Below are positions 33,292-43,503 of a stretch of DNA of 44,399 nt, piece by piece. The notes beneath the pieces are model-generated. The model was not told where the DNA came from. It worked only from the letters and a program-made list of their open reading frames with translations, and made no database searches. Made by a program: the position numbers and the translations under genes. Location of the stretch: positions 1-44,399 of the forward strand of contig JAIUNK010000034.1 of assembly GCA_020161845.1 (NCBI GenBank), in the 5' to 3' direction. This DNA is from Actinomycetota bacterium (GTDB lineage: Bacteria > Actinomycetota > Actinomycetes > Actinomycetales > Dermatophilaceae). Numbering within the stretch: position 1 is the stretch's first letter; every line of letters starts with the position of its first letter.

Positions 33292-33373
33292 GACGTCCCT
33301 AGCGCTAGTACGAACTAGATCAGGTTCGACGAGTGTGATCTCAGCCGGCCCGATGAGGGCGGCACCCCGCGTC
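33292..33373 (-). promoter_or_regulatory. TPP riboswitch (THI element)
   Basis: On the minus strand the conserved blocks appear in order: GACG, CGGGGTGCC, CTGAGA, GAACCTGATC, AGCGCTAGGGA, CGTC. The terminal GACG/CGTC pair closes P1. The 3' AGGGA lies 7 nt before the thiG ATG and can serve as its SD, so TPP binding should hide the ribosome site. It controls thiG-thiH but lies downstream of thiS-thiF. Confidence 0.95.
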
Positions 33374-33403
33374 TGCGCCCCACTGTAGCCCCGGTGGCGC
33401 GGC

Positions 33404-33445
33404 AGCGCTCATTGCCCACTGAGCAGCGCTCAATGCCCACTGATC
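33404..33445. repeat. Two tandem 21-bp repeats at the thiF stop
   Basis: Two 21-bp units beginning AGCGCTCAWTGCCCACTGA, differing at two positions. The second unit overlaps the thiF stop codon (33444-33446). Each has the hairpin-capable pair GCTCA / TGAGC in unit 1. Confidence 0.85.
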
Positions 33446-34094
33446 ACTGCTCCAGCCCGAGGACGAGCCTGATCGCGAGGATCGCCTGGGCCCCGGCGCA
33501 GGCCATCACCCGGGGCGCGACCATCGGGGCTCCGGTGCCGATGTCGCTGGTCTCGTCGCCGCACACCCACCAGCGCCGGCCCACCCGCCGGGTGACGATG
33601 GTGTCGGCGCGCTCGTGCCCGGCCATCCCCGAGGCCCCCACGACCGCGAGATCGCCGCGGCCGAGCAGGAGGCTCTCGGTCAGCATCGCCTTGCCGACCG
33701 GATCGTCGAAGGCCTCACACACGACGGAGGCGTCGGCGAACAGCGGTACGGCGTTCTCGGGCGTCAGCCGCGCCTGCGTCGCCCGGACGTCGAGGTAGGG
33801 ATTGATCCGGGCGATCCGGTCGCGCAGGGCCGCGCTCTTCGGCCGGCCCAGGTCGGCGATGTCGTAGGCCTGTCGGTTCAGGTTGGCCAGGTCCACCACG
33901 TCGAAGTCCACCAGGATCAGGTGGCCGACCCCGCTGCGGGCCAGCGCGAGCGCGATCTGCGAGCCCAGGCCGCCGAGCCCGGCGACCCCGATCGCGGCGT
34001 CCTCCAGCAGCCGAACCTGCGCCTCGCCCATCCGGCCGGCGAGCGCGGCGCGCAGCTGCGCCCGACTCGGGCCCTCGGTCGAGGCGCCGGTCAT
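33444..34094 (-). CDS. thiF: ThiS adenylyltransferase ThiF (short form)
   Basis: Protein of 216 aa. The nucleotide site GVAGLGGLGSQIALALARSG and the DFDVVDLANLNRQ motif are of the E1/ThiF family. There is no CxxC zinc pair, and the length is that of the short ThiF group found mostly in anaerobes. It adenylates the C-terminus of ThiS. Overlaps thiS by 4 nt (ATGA). Confidence 0.92.
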   Translation of the reverse strand: MTGASTEGPSRAQLRAALAGRMGEAQVRLLEDAAIGVAGLGGLGSQIALALARSGVGHLILVDFDVVDLANLNRQAYDIADLGRPKSAALRDRIARINPYLDVRATQARLTPENAVPLFADASVVCEAFDDPVGKAMLTESLLLGRGDLAVVGASGMAGHERADTIVTRRVGRRWWVCGDETSDIGTGAPMVAPRVMACAGAQAILAIRLVLGLEQ

Positions 34095-34288
34095 CCGCCA
34101 CCCATGAAGTGCACGATCTCGACCCGGTCGCCGTCGGCGAGCGCGCGCTCGGCGTACGCCTGCTTGGGCACGATGTCGCCGTTGATCTCGACGGCGACCC
34201 GGTCGAAGCGGTACCCCTCGGTCTCCACGTAGCTGAGCAGGCTCCGTCCGGCGGCGCCGTGCTCCTCACGGCCGTTGATGATGATCAT
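34091..34288 (-). CDS. thiS: Sulfur carrier protein ThiS
   Basis: Protein of 65 aa with the ubiquitin-like fold pattern (MIIINGREEH, RVAVEINGDIVPKQAY, DGDRVEIVHFMGGG) and a C-terminal Gly-Gly needed for thiocarboxylation. ATG at 34288 is chosen because AGGAGG lies 8 nt upstream; a GTG at 34297 overlaps that RBS. No TPP riboswitch is seen upstream, unlike thiG. Confidence 0.93.
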   Translation of the reverse strand: MIIINGREEHGAAGRSLLSYVETEGYRFDRVAVEINGDIVPKQAYAERALADGDRVEIVHFMGGG

Positions 34289-34454
34289 GTGTTTCACCTC
34301 CTGCGACTGGGACGTCCGAGGCTACCCGGTACGCCGAGCGTTGTCGGTGGCCGATGCCACTCTTGCGACCAGGACGATTCCGGGCCGAGGTGGCGTGATC
34401 GGTCCGGGGACCGGTCCGGACTGGATCCGACGGCGGCGAGGGCAGGAGGCGACG

Positions 34455-34721
34455 ATGAGCAAGCCTGGCAACCATGGCGCAGTAATCATCCCGTTCCCCA
34501 CCAGGGCCACAAGAGGCACCAGGCCCACCAGGGCCCCCGGCGCGCCCGGGATGGCCGAGCGATGCCCCGACCCGGGCGCAGCGATGACCGAGCTCCTCGG
34601 CCTGATGACGGCGGACGGTGCCGATGTCGTGGCCTTCGCCCGCGCGGTACCCGCTCGGTTCCGGGGCCGGCTGCCGGCCGACCTCCGGTTGGCGGCCGGT
34701 CTGCCCAATTCCCCTGTGTAG
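34455..34721 (+). CDS. Small hypothetical protein
   Basis: Protein of 88 aa beginning MSKPGNHGAVIIPFPTRATR. AGGAGG 5 nt before the ATG is a strong RBS. The first half is basic and Pro/Arg-rich; the second (MTELLGLMTADGADVVAFAR...) may form two helices. No family recognised. Divergent from thiS, with about 165 nt between them. Confidence 0.6.
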   Translation: MSKPGNHGAVIIPFPTRATRGTRPTRAPGAPGMAERCPDPGAAMTELLGLMTADGADVVAFARAVPARFRGRLPADLRLAAGLPNSPV

Positions 34722-34746
34722 CTGCGCAGCCGGGGACGTTCGGTCC

Positions 34747-34775
34747 TTGACAACAGCGCGCCGAAATCCTTGAAT
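34747..34775 (+). promoter_or_regulatory. Consensus-like sigma-70 promoter
   Basis: TTGACA (34747-34752), 17-bp spacer, TTGAAT (34770-34775). It is the best housekeeping-type promoter seen in the window. It would start transcription near 34782 and drive the small membrane protein at 34902 with a leader of about 120 nt. Confidence 0.6.
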
Positions 34776-34901
34776 TATGACAAGGAAGGCCGATCTGGAC
34801 TTGAGCGATCGCGGCGATCAGCCCGTAGTCGCCCAGACGACACCGTCACGGGATACCGTGAGCGGATTCGGGTGCAGCGACGCGCCGGGAAGGTGGGGCA
34901 G

Positions 34902-35180
34902 ATGGACTCGCGAATTGTCTCCGACCACGTCACGGGCGGACTGCTGGGCATCGCGACTTATGTCATGGCTGGCTGGCTCGGGGCTTCCGGACCGATCGCC
35001 GCCGTGCTCGCGCTGACGCTGTACGCCGCGCTCGTCACCGCCTTCCACGCCTATCGGCGAAGCCTTCGGGGCCTGCAACCGCAACCCTCGTTGATCAGCC
35101 AGAGCGATGACCAGCCCGCGACCGTTGCCCCGGCCACGGCCGGCCCGCACCGGCGCCGTCGGCACCTGCACGCGGCCTGA
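34902..35180 (+). CDS. Small membrane protein, hypothetical
   Basis: Protein of 92 aa (MDSRIVSDHVTGGLLGIATY...) with two likely membrane helices (about 12-31 and 34-52) and a basic, His/Arg-rich end. A GGTGGGG sequence before the ATG may be the RBS. A longer frame reaches 34770, but the promoter overlaps that start. No family recognised. Confidence 0.6.
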   Translation: MDSRIVSDHVTGGLLGIATYVMAGWLGASGPIAAVLALTLYAALVTAFHAYRRSLRGLQPQPSLISQSDDQPATVAPATAGPHRRRRHLHAA

Positions 35181-35197
35181 TTCGCCCGGCGCCCGAG

Positions 35198-36127
35198 TCA
35201 GCCGGGCCTCGCACCGGTCGGCGTCCACTCCAGGGTCAGGGTGCCCGGGCCGAAATCGCGGCGCAGCAGCCGAGCGGCCTGCCCGCTGACCGTCAGCGGC
35301 GAGCGGTGCTCGCCTCCCGGGTTGGTCTGCGCCGCGGTCACCGACTCGGGCGCGGCACCCTCGGGAAAGCGAACCTCCAGATAGGCCTCTCGCACCGGGC
35401 CGAGGGCCAGCACGACGCACTGGCCCCGATCGCGGCGGACGGCGGGTAAGCCGCTGAAGGTGAACTCGTACTCCAACACGTGGACCCCACCCGGCGGGGC
35501 CGGCGGTAGCGCCAGCTGCGCGATGGCGAAGGAGTTCTCGGTCTCGCTCACGCAGCGGCGAATCGTCGCGCCGATCAGGGCGGACACCTCGACCTTCACC
35601 CCGGCGAAGGGGTGCCCACCGGCGACGACGTACGTCTCGATCGGCTGCTGCGGAAGGACGAGCACCTCCCGCGAGCGGATCCTCGGGGTATTGCCGTGGG
35701 CGTCGGCCCAGCCGACCGTCTGCTTGGACACGACGGTGACATCGCGATGCAGGGTGTCCCCCCACGCGGTGAGGATCTCATCGACAGCTCGGCCGCGGTC
35801 CACGACATCGGCCAGTTGCGGCGGCGGGACGGGCCTGGGCGCGTCCGCAGCCGAGGGCGAGCCGGCGGACGGCGCGCCCAGCGTGGCGAGTCGGGCCAGC
35901 GAGCCACGGGGTACCCCCAGGACGACCTCCAACTCGCCGATCGCCGCCAGCGAGGTGAAGCGGCTGGGCGCGCTGCGCCCGCTCTGCCAGTAGCTGAGGG
36001 TGGCGGAGCTGACGTGGTGGCCCTTGCGGCGCAGGTGGGCGCTGATCCGTTGCAGGCCGAGGCCGCGCGCCCGCACCGCCGCCCGGAGGGCCTGCGGAAA
36101 GGAGATCGCGTCCCGCTCATCCGCCAT
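35198..36127 (-). CDS. XRE-like HTH regulator with beta-rich C-domain
   Basis: Protein of 309 aa. N-terminal HTH-like region (about 5-60: FPQALRAAVRARGLGLQRIS, HLRRKGHHVSSATLSYWQSG). The larger C-terminal part is beta-rich (EVLVLPQQPIETYVVAGGHPF in parts) with no recognised enzyme motif. GGAGGGGG upstream of ATG 36127 supports the start. It is divergent from the UvrA-like gene and might regulate it. Ligand unknown. Confidence 0.78.
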   Translation of the reverse strand: MADERDAISFPQALRAAVRARGLGLQRISAHLRRKGHHVSSATLSYWQSGRSAPSRFTSLAAIGELEVVLGVPRGSLARLATLGAPSAGSPSAADAPRPVPPPQLADVVDRGRAVDEILTAWGDTLHRDVTVVSKQTVGWADAHGNTPRIRSREVLVLPQQPIETYVVAGGHPFAGVKVEVSALIGATIRRCVSETENSFAIAQLALPPAPPGGVHVLEYEFTFSGLPAVRRDRGQCVVLALGPVREAYLEVRFPEGAAPESVTAAQTNPGGEHRSPLTVSGQAARLLRRDFGPGTLTLEWTPTGARPG

Positions 36128-36318
36128 CGCTGGGTCCCCCTCCCCGCCGCGCCGACCCACCAGATCCGAGACGCCGGCCAGGTCCGGGTGACCGCCCCGC
36201 GGTGCTGCTCGGATTCCATTGTCCAACAGAGCCGTTGGTTTCCGACTGCGGGGCTCCCCGGGGCCGCCCGGGGTGTCGGCCGCAGGCGCGGTTCCCAGGC
36301 TGCGCGGCGGCGGCTACG

Positions 36319-38826
<2,508 letters not shown>

Positions 38827-38858
38827 CACTGCCCGGGTTGGGAGGCGGCCCCCACAGC

Positions 38859-38875
38859 GCTCCGATCGGAGTGTT
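38859..38875 (+). repeat. Solitary left arm of the dispersed hairpin repeat
   Basis: GCTCCGATCGGAGTGTT matches the left arm of the hairpin at 38902 at 16 of 17 positions and points the same way. It could pair with the same right arm (38939-38955), giving two competing hairpins after the UvrA-like gene. Confidence 0.8.
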
Positions 38876-38901
38876 TGCGGAGTGAGTCGCAGTCCCGCGT
38901 C

Positions 38902-38955
38902 GCTCCGATCGGTGTGTTGAGGTGGCTGGAGCCCCCAGAACACACCGATCGGAGC
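38902..38955. repeat. Dispersed hairpin repeat, copy 1
   Basis: Arms GCTCCGATCGGTGTGTT (38902-38918) and its exact reverse complement (38939-38955) enclose a 20-nt loop. Arms contain the palindrome CCGATCGG. The stretch after it (GGTGCGGG) is also shared with copy 2. It lies between the convergent UvrA-like and symporter genes. Confidence 0.92.
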
Positions 38956-39022
38956 GGTGCGGGTGGTCGCCGCTGGAGTACGAGGCGTGGCTGGCGAACC
39001 AGCTGGTGACCGCCCCGGCGTC

Positions 39023-40399
39023 CTAGTCGGCCAGGTCGGCTTGGCGGAACTCGCTGTCCATCGTCGTCGGGTCGATCTCCTCGGCGACGACCTGCTTGTG
39101 CCCGTAGTAGACGTCGCGGTCGATCTCGCCGGCCGGGTTGGCCACCAGCATCGCGACCATCGTGTCGCCGTTGACGTTGAGGAAGGTTCTTAAGATCCCG
39201 GTGAACCAGTCCACGGCGATGAGCAGGCCGACCGAGGCGATCGGCAGGTCCAGGGACGTCGCGAGGAACATCGCGATGACCGGGAAGCCGCCGGGCACCG
39301 TGATCGTGCCCATGTTCAGCAGGATCGACAGGCTCATGCCCAGCACGAGCTGGCCGGGCGTGAGGGTCGCGCCGCCCGCTTCGGCGAGGAACATCACGAC
39401 GATCATGTAGTTGAGGACTGCACCGTATGAGCCCATCGTGAGCCCTACGGAGAGCGTGAAGTTCGAGATCCGCTGGCTGACGCCGACCTTCTCGATCGTG
39501 TTCTTCAGGACGACCGGGAAGGTGACGGCCGAGCTGGTCGTCGTGATCGCGACCATCGTCTGCTCGGCGAGCTTGCTCGGCAGTCTCGCCGGGTTGAGGC
39601 CGGTCCGCAGCCAGACGACAAGCACGAACAACGCCATGAGGATGAGCACGCCGATGAGCGTGGCCAGCAGGTATTTCAGCGCGCTCGTCACGACCGAGAA
39701 GCCCACGGTCCCAGTGAGATTCGCGAGGAGTGCGAAGACGCCGATCGGGGCGGTGAACATCACCAGCCGGATCACGCCGAGCACGACCTGCTGGGCCTGG
39801 TCGAAGAAGTCGATGAGCAGACGGTTGCCGGTGCGGGTCACGTAGCCGTTGAGGGCCGCGCCGAACAGCAGCGAAAAGACGATGATCGGGATCATCGACG
39901 CCGTCGACATCGCCGAGAAGATGTTCGTGGTGACGAAGTTGAGCAGCGTCTCCTTCCACCCCGAGGCGCCGGTGGCCTGCTTCTGCAGCGACGGGTCGAG
40001 CTGGCCGCTGAAGACCATGCCGCCGCCGGGGTTGATCACGACGCTGAGCACCCAGGCGAGCAGGGCCGAGACGATCGAGAAGCCGATCATCCACTTGAAG
40101 GTCCGGAACGCGAGGAGGCCGGTTCCCTTGCCGCTCATCGAGCCGGTCGCCTGAATCACCGACACCATGACCAGCGGGACGATCGACATCTGGATGAGCC
40201 GGATGAACATGTCCCCGATGAACTTGAGGTTCCCCGCCCACTCCCCGACGATCAGGCCGAACACGATCCCGGCGACCGCGCCCACGCCGATCAGGAAGGC
40301 CATGTGCGTCGCCCATGCGGGCAGCCGGGTACGCCGTCCGGGGTTCGACGTCAGGGTGTCGGGCCGTGGAGAACTCGACGTAGCATCTGCGTCCACCAT
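39023..40399 (-). CDS. Dicarboxylate/amino acid:cation symporter (DAACS family)
   Basis: Protein of 458 aa with about eight membrane helices and two hairpins. Family marks: AITTTSSAVTFPV (hairpin 1), MGSYGAVLNYMIVV where most members have NMDGT, VPGGFPVIAMFL, and DWFTGILRTFLNVNGD (helix 8). It takes up dicarboxylates or amino acids with Na+ or H+. The altered NMDGT segment makes the substrate and ion uncertain. The last about 45 residues are hydrophilic. Confidence 0.9.
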   Translation of the reverse strand: MVDADATSSSPRPDTLTSNPGRRTRLPAWATHMAFLIGVGAVAGIVFGLIVGEWAGNLKFIGDMFIRLIQMSIVPLVMVSVIQATGSMSGKGTGLLAFRTFKWMIGFSIVSALLAWVLSVVINPGGGMVFSGQLDPSLQKQATGASGWKETLLNFVTTNIFSAMSTASMIPIIVFSLLFGAALNGYVTRTGNRLLIDFFDQAQQVVLGVIRLVMFTAPIGVFALLANLTGTVGFSVVTSALKYLLATLIGVLILMALFVLVVWLRTGLNPARLPSKLAEQTMVAITTTSSAVTFPVVLKNTIEKVGVSQRISNFTLSVGLTMGSYGAVLNYMIVVMFLAEAGGATLTPGQLVLGMSLSILLNMGTITVPGGFPVIAMFLATSLDLPIASVGLLIAVDWFTGILRTFLNVNGDTMVAMLVANPAGEIDRDVYYGHKQVVAEEIDPTTMDSEFRQADLAD

Positions 40400-40585
40400 G
40401 ATGACCGCCTACTCGATCCAGGTGGCGCTCGCCCGGCAGACCGGAGGACGGCGGCGAGGCCTCTCATGCCGTCGAGATGCCGAAACAACTCATCCGCGAT
40501 GTGGATTTATCCACGCTAGTCACGGGTTTCCGGGGGGTCAATGCCCGGCCCGGTCTCGCGTGGCGGCCCCCGATCGGCTGCCGGC

Positions 40586-40639
40586 GCTCCGATCGGTGTG
40601 TTGAGGTGGCTGGGGCCCCCAGAACACACCGATCGGAGC
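40586..40639. repeat. Dispersed hairpin repeat, copy 2
   Basis: Identical to copy 1 (38902-38955) in both 17-bp arms and in 19 of 20 loop bases, and followed by the same GGTGCGGG. It lies downstream of the minus-strand DUF3040 gene. Near-identity 1.7 kb apart means a repeated family rather than chance. Confidence 0.92.
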
Positions 40640-40677
40640 GGTGCGGGCGGCCAGCGCGTGAAGGCGCGGGATGCTAC

Positions 40678-40750
40678 GGCGTACCGCCTGATGCGCGGCG
40701 TACCGCCTGATGCGCGGCGTACCGCCTGATGCGCGGCGTACCGCCTGATC
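40678..40750. repeat. Tandem 19-bp repeats at the DUF3040 gene 3' end
   Basis: Three full units of GGCGTACCGCCTGATGCGC and a partial fourth. They end 2 nt before the stop codon of the minus-strand DUF3040 gene. Confidence 0.92.
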
Positions 40751-40752
40751 CG

Positions 40753-41040
40753 CTACGCCGCGCGCCGCGCGCGCAGCTGCATGCGCCGGGCGCGGCCGAA
40801 GAACCAGCCGGCGGCGAAGGCGACGACGCTGACCGTGAAGAATCCGTCGTTCGTCGTGCCCGTCGGCATCGGGGCCAACGCCGTGACCAGGGCCAGGAGC
40901 AGCAGCAGGCTCCCGATCACGTAATGCGTCCACCACCTCAGGATCGGGTGACGCATGCGTTCCTCCAGCTCCGGGTCGCCGGCCTGGAGTTCGCGCTCCA
41001 TCCGGCGCAGGGTGCGCTGTTCCTCCGGCGTCAGTGCCAT
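40753..41040 (-). CDS. DUF3040 family membrane protein
   Basis: Protein of 95 aa. N-terminal soluble part LTPEEQRTLRRMERELQAGD with DPELEERM, then two membrane helices (about 38-57 and 66-82) and an Arg-rich end: the DUF3040 layout, an actinobacterial family of unknown role. GGAGGAG precedes the ATG. Confidence 0.9.
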   Translation of the reverse strand: MALTPEEQRTLRRMERELQAGDPELEERMRHPILRWWTHYVIGSLLLLLALVTALAPMPTGTTNDGFFTVSVVAFAAGWFFGRARRMQLRARRAA

Positions 41041-41092
41041 GACTCCTCCTCTCCACGCGGCACCGGTGACCCCACTGCGGTACGGCGCCGTC

Positions 41093-41416
41093 CTAGAAGG
41101 GCGTGAGCTGCAGATAAGGGTTGGGTTCGGCGATGCTCATGGTGCGGTCCGAGCGGCTGATCTCGTCGGCGAAGGAGTCCAGCTCCACGTCGGAGAGCCG
41201 TACTCCGATCGCCGTCAGGCGCTCGCGCAGCCGCTCCTCGATGACGCCGCGCTCGCGGCCGATGCACTCCTGCGCCACGTGCACGAGCACCTCCAACGTG
41301 CGGCGCGCCAGCGGCTCACCCACCGCCTCGACGTAGGCCGCGTTGAGAATGAAGTCGGTCACGATGCGACCGCTCGGTTGACGGGTTCCGTTGCTCACAT
41401 CGGGCTGATCCTGCAT
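41093..41416 (-). CDS. Uncharacterised small protein downstream of ctaD
   Basis: Protein of 107 aa, soluble, mostly helical: RIVTDFILNAAYVEAVGEPL, RTLEVLVHVAQECIGRERGV, ERLRERLTAIGVRLSDVELD. No membrane segment. It follows ctaD by 77 nt on the same strand, so it may be co-transcribed and linked to the oxidase. No family recognised. A far longer frame covering ctaD antisense-frame sequence is not real. Confidence 0.7.
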   Translation of the reverse strand: MQDQPDVSNGTRQPSGRIVTDFILNAAYVEAVGEPLARRTLEVLVHVAQECIGRERGVIEERLRERLTAIGVRLSDVELDSFADEISRSDRTMSIAEPNPYLQLTPF

Positions 41417-41493
41417 GACGTACTCCAATCGGTCGGGGCGAGGCGTCGGGTGCGGGCCCGGCGCTCGCCGGAGTGGGGGCGGCCACGCGGGGG

Positions 41494-43311
41494 TTACGGG
41501 CCGGGCGGGGGTGCTGCCGCGGCGCCGGAGTGACCGCCGGTGGCCGGTCGGGAGTCGCCGCCAGTGCCCGGTCGGGGTCCCCGGCCCGTACGTCGTACGG
41601 TGTCCAGGACCGCGGGATCGGGGGGTGGGGTGCTGACCTCGGCGGCGGCCGCGTCGGGGTGGTGCAGGTCGAAGGCCGGCCGTTCGGAGCGGATCCGGGG
41701 GATCGCCGCGAAGTTGTGCCGCGGGGGCGGGCAGGACGTGGCCCACTCCAGGGATCCGCCGTAGCCCCACGGGTCGTCGACGCCGACCGCGGGCGCATAG
41801 CGCCAGGTGTGCCACACGTTGTAGAGGAACGGCAGCGTGGAGGCCCCGAGCAGCATCGCCGAGACCGACGAGACCTGGTTGAGCAGCGTGAAGCCGTCCT
41901 CGACGAGGTAGTCGCCGTACCGGCGGGGCATCCCGCGCACCCCGAGCAGATGCTGGATCAGGAAGGTGCCGTGGAAGCCGAGGAACAGCATCCAGAAGTG
42001 CACCTTGCCCAGGCTTTCGTTCAGGAGTCGGCCGGTGAACTTGGGCCACCAGAAGTAGAAGCCGGCGAACATCGCGAAGACCACGGTCCCGAAGACGGTG
42101 TAGTGGAAGTGGGCCACCACGAAGTAGCTGTCGGTGAGGTGGAAGTCCAGGACCGGGCTGGCCAGGATCACGCCGGTCATGCCGCCGAACAGGAACGTCG
42201 TGAGGAACCCCAGCGACCACAGCATCGGGGTCTCGAAGGAGAGCTGGCCGCGCCACATGGTGCCGATCCAGTTGAAGAACTTCACCCCGGTCGGCACCGC
42301 GATCAGCATCGACATGATCGCGAAGAACGGCAGGAGGACCTGGCCGGTGGCGTACATGTGGTGGGCCCAGACCGTCATCGACAGGGCGGCGATGGCGATC
42401 GTGGCGAAGACGAGGCCCTTGTAGCCGAACACCGGCTTGCGGGAGAACACCGGGAAGATCTCGGTGACGATGCCGAAGAACGGCAACGCGATGATGTAGA
42501 CCTCCGGGTGCCCGAAGAACCAGAACAGGTGCTGCCACAGCAGCGGGCCGTTGTTCTCGGTGTGGTAGATCTGCATCCCAAACAGGCGATCCCCGGCCAG
42601 GGCCAGCATCGCCGCGGTGAGCACCGGGAAGACGGCGATCACCATGATCGCGGTGATCAGCACGTTCCAGGTGAAGACGGGCAGGCGGAACATCGTCATG
42701 CCGGGTGCGCGCAGGCAGACGATCGTGGTGATGAAGTTGACCGACCCCATGATCGTGCCGAATCCGGCCAGGCCCAGCCCGAGCACCCACAGGTCGCCGC
42801 CGAGGCTCGGGGAGAAGGTCGCCGTGGACAGCGGGGCGTAGGCGAACCAGCCGAACGAGGCGGCGCCGCCCGGCACGAGGAAGCCCGCGCAGGCCATGAG
42901 GCCGCCGAAGAGGTAGAGCCAGTACGACAGCATGTTCAGGCGCGGGAAGGCGACGTCGGGCGAGCCGATCTGCAGGGGCACGATCGCGTTGGCGAATCCG
43001 GCGAACAGGGGCGTCGCGAACAGCAGCAGCATGATGGTGCCGTGCATGGTGAAGAGCTGGTTGAACTGCTCCAGGTTGTGCACCACCTGCAGCCCCGGCG
43101 AGAGCAGTTCGAGCCGGATCAGCATCGCCAGCACGCCGCCGAGCATGAAGAACGCGAAGCTGGTGGCCAGATAGAGGTTGCCGATGACCTTGTGGTCCGT
43201 GCTCGTGAGCAGGCCGACCAGGCGGCGCCGGGTCAGGCGGGGGCGGGCCGGGGTGGGGCGGGCCCCGACGAATCCTCGCGGCGTCACACCTTCGTCGGTC
43301 TGGGTCGCCAT
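41494..43311 (-). CDS. ctaD: Cytochrome c oxidase subunit I
   Basis: Protein of 605 aa with twelve membrane helices. Heme-copper ligands are in place: [10 protein letters not shown] (heme a), [15 protein letters not shown] (CuB His and cross-linked Tyr), WAHHMYATG (CuB), and [12 protein letters not shown] (hemes). The last about 80 residues are a Pro/Ala/Gly-rich cytoplasmic tail. Other oxidase genes (ctaC, ctaE, qcr) are absent nearby, so this is an orphan copy. ATG 43311 has GGAGG upstream. It is divergent from a SufR-like regulator. Confidence 0.95.
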   Translation of the reverse strand: MATQTDEGVTPRGFVGARPTPARPRLTRRRLVGLLTSTDHKVIGNLYLATSFAFFMLGGVLAMLIRLELLSPGLQVVHNLEQFNQLFTMHGTIMLLLFATPLFAGFANAIVPLQIGSPDVAFPRLNMLSYWLYLFGGLMACAGFLVPGGAASFGWFAYAPLSTATFSPSLGGDLWVLGLGLAGFGTIMGSVNFITTIVCLRAPGMTMFRLPVFTWNVLITAIMVIAVFPVLTAAMLALAGDRLFGMQIYHTENNGPLLWQHLFWFFGHPEVYIIALPFFGIVTEIFPVFSRKPVFGYKGLVFATIAIAALSMTVWAHHMYATGQVLLPFFAIMSMLIAVPTGVKFFNWIGTMWRGQLSFETPMLWSLGFLTTFLFGGMTGVILASPVLDFHLTDSYFVVAHFHYTVFGTVVFAMFAGFYFWWPKFTGRLLNESLGKVHFWMLFLGFHGTFLIQHLLGVRGMPRRYGDYLVEDGFTLLNQVSSVSAMLLGASTLPFLYNVWHTWRYAPAVGVDDPWGYGGSLEWATSCPPPRHNFAAIPRIRSERPAFDLHHPDAAAAEVSTPPPDPAVLDTVRRTGRGPRPGTGGDSRPATGGHSGAAAAPPPGP

Positions 43312-43354
43312 GACGCCTCCTCTGATGGCTTGGCCACTATTTTCCACCAATCGT

Positions 43355-43392
43355 TAGTTTTTAACATAGCAGTTGGGTAAAATCTCGGTCAG
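43355..43392. promoter_or_regulatory. ctaD promoter in an AT-rich divergent region
   Basis: On the minus strand, CTGACC (43392-43387), an 18-bp spacer and TATGTT (43368-43363) form a likely promoter about 45 nt before the ctaD ATG. On the plus strand TAAAAT (43378-43383) overlaps it and may serve the regulator. CCAA...TTGG flanks (43347-43376) are a possible operator. Confidence 0.5.
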
Positions 43393-43503
43393 CGGACCGT
43401 ACGGCCGCGCCCCGGGCCCGTAGGGTTGGTCGTGCGGATCTCGGGTCTTCATTCAGAGCCGGGAAGCGCAGTGATCGGGGACGGCCGGCGGGAAGGAACG
43501 CAG

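Larger units (their letters stand above)
40400..40752. other. 353-nt intergenic region with repeats
   Basis: No gene is seen. From left to right it holds the minus-strand promoter region of the symporter (relatively AT-rich GATTTATCCACG at about 40500), hairpin repeat copy 2 and a 19-bp tandem array. It separates two minus-strand genes. Confidence 0.7.

Noticed and set aside
34289-34454. Second TPP riboswitch upstream of thiS
   Set aside because: The conserved CTGAGA and GAACCTGATC blocks are absent there; only a strong SD is seen.
41417-42790. 565-codon frame overlapping ctaD
   Set aside because: Only its last 107 codons lie outside ctaD; the rest is a shadow frame of the oxidase gene.
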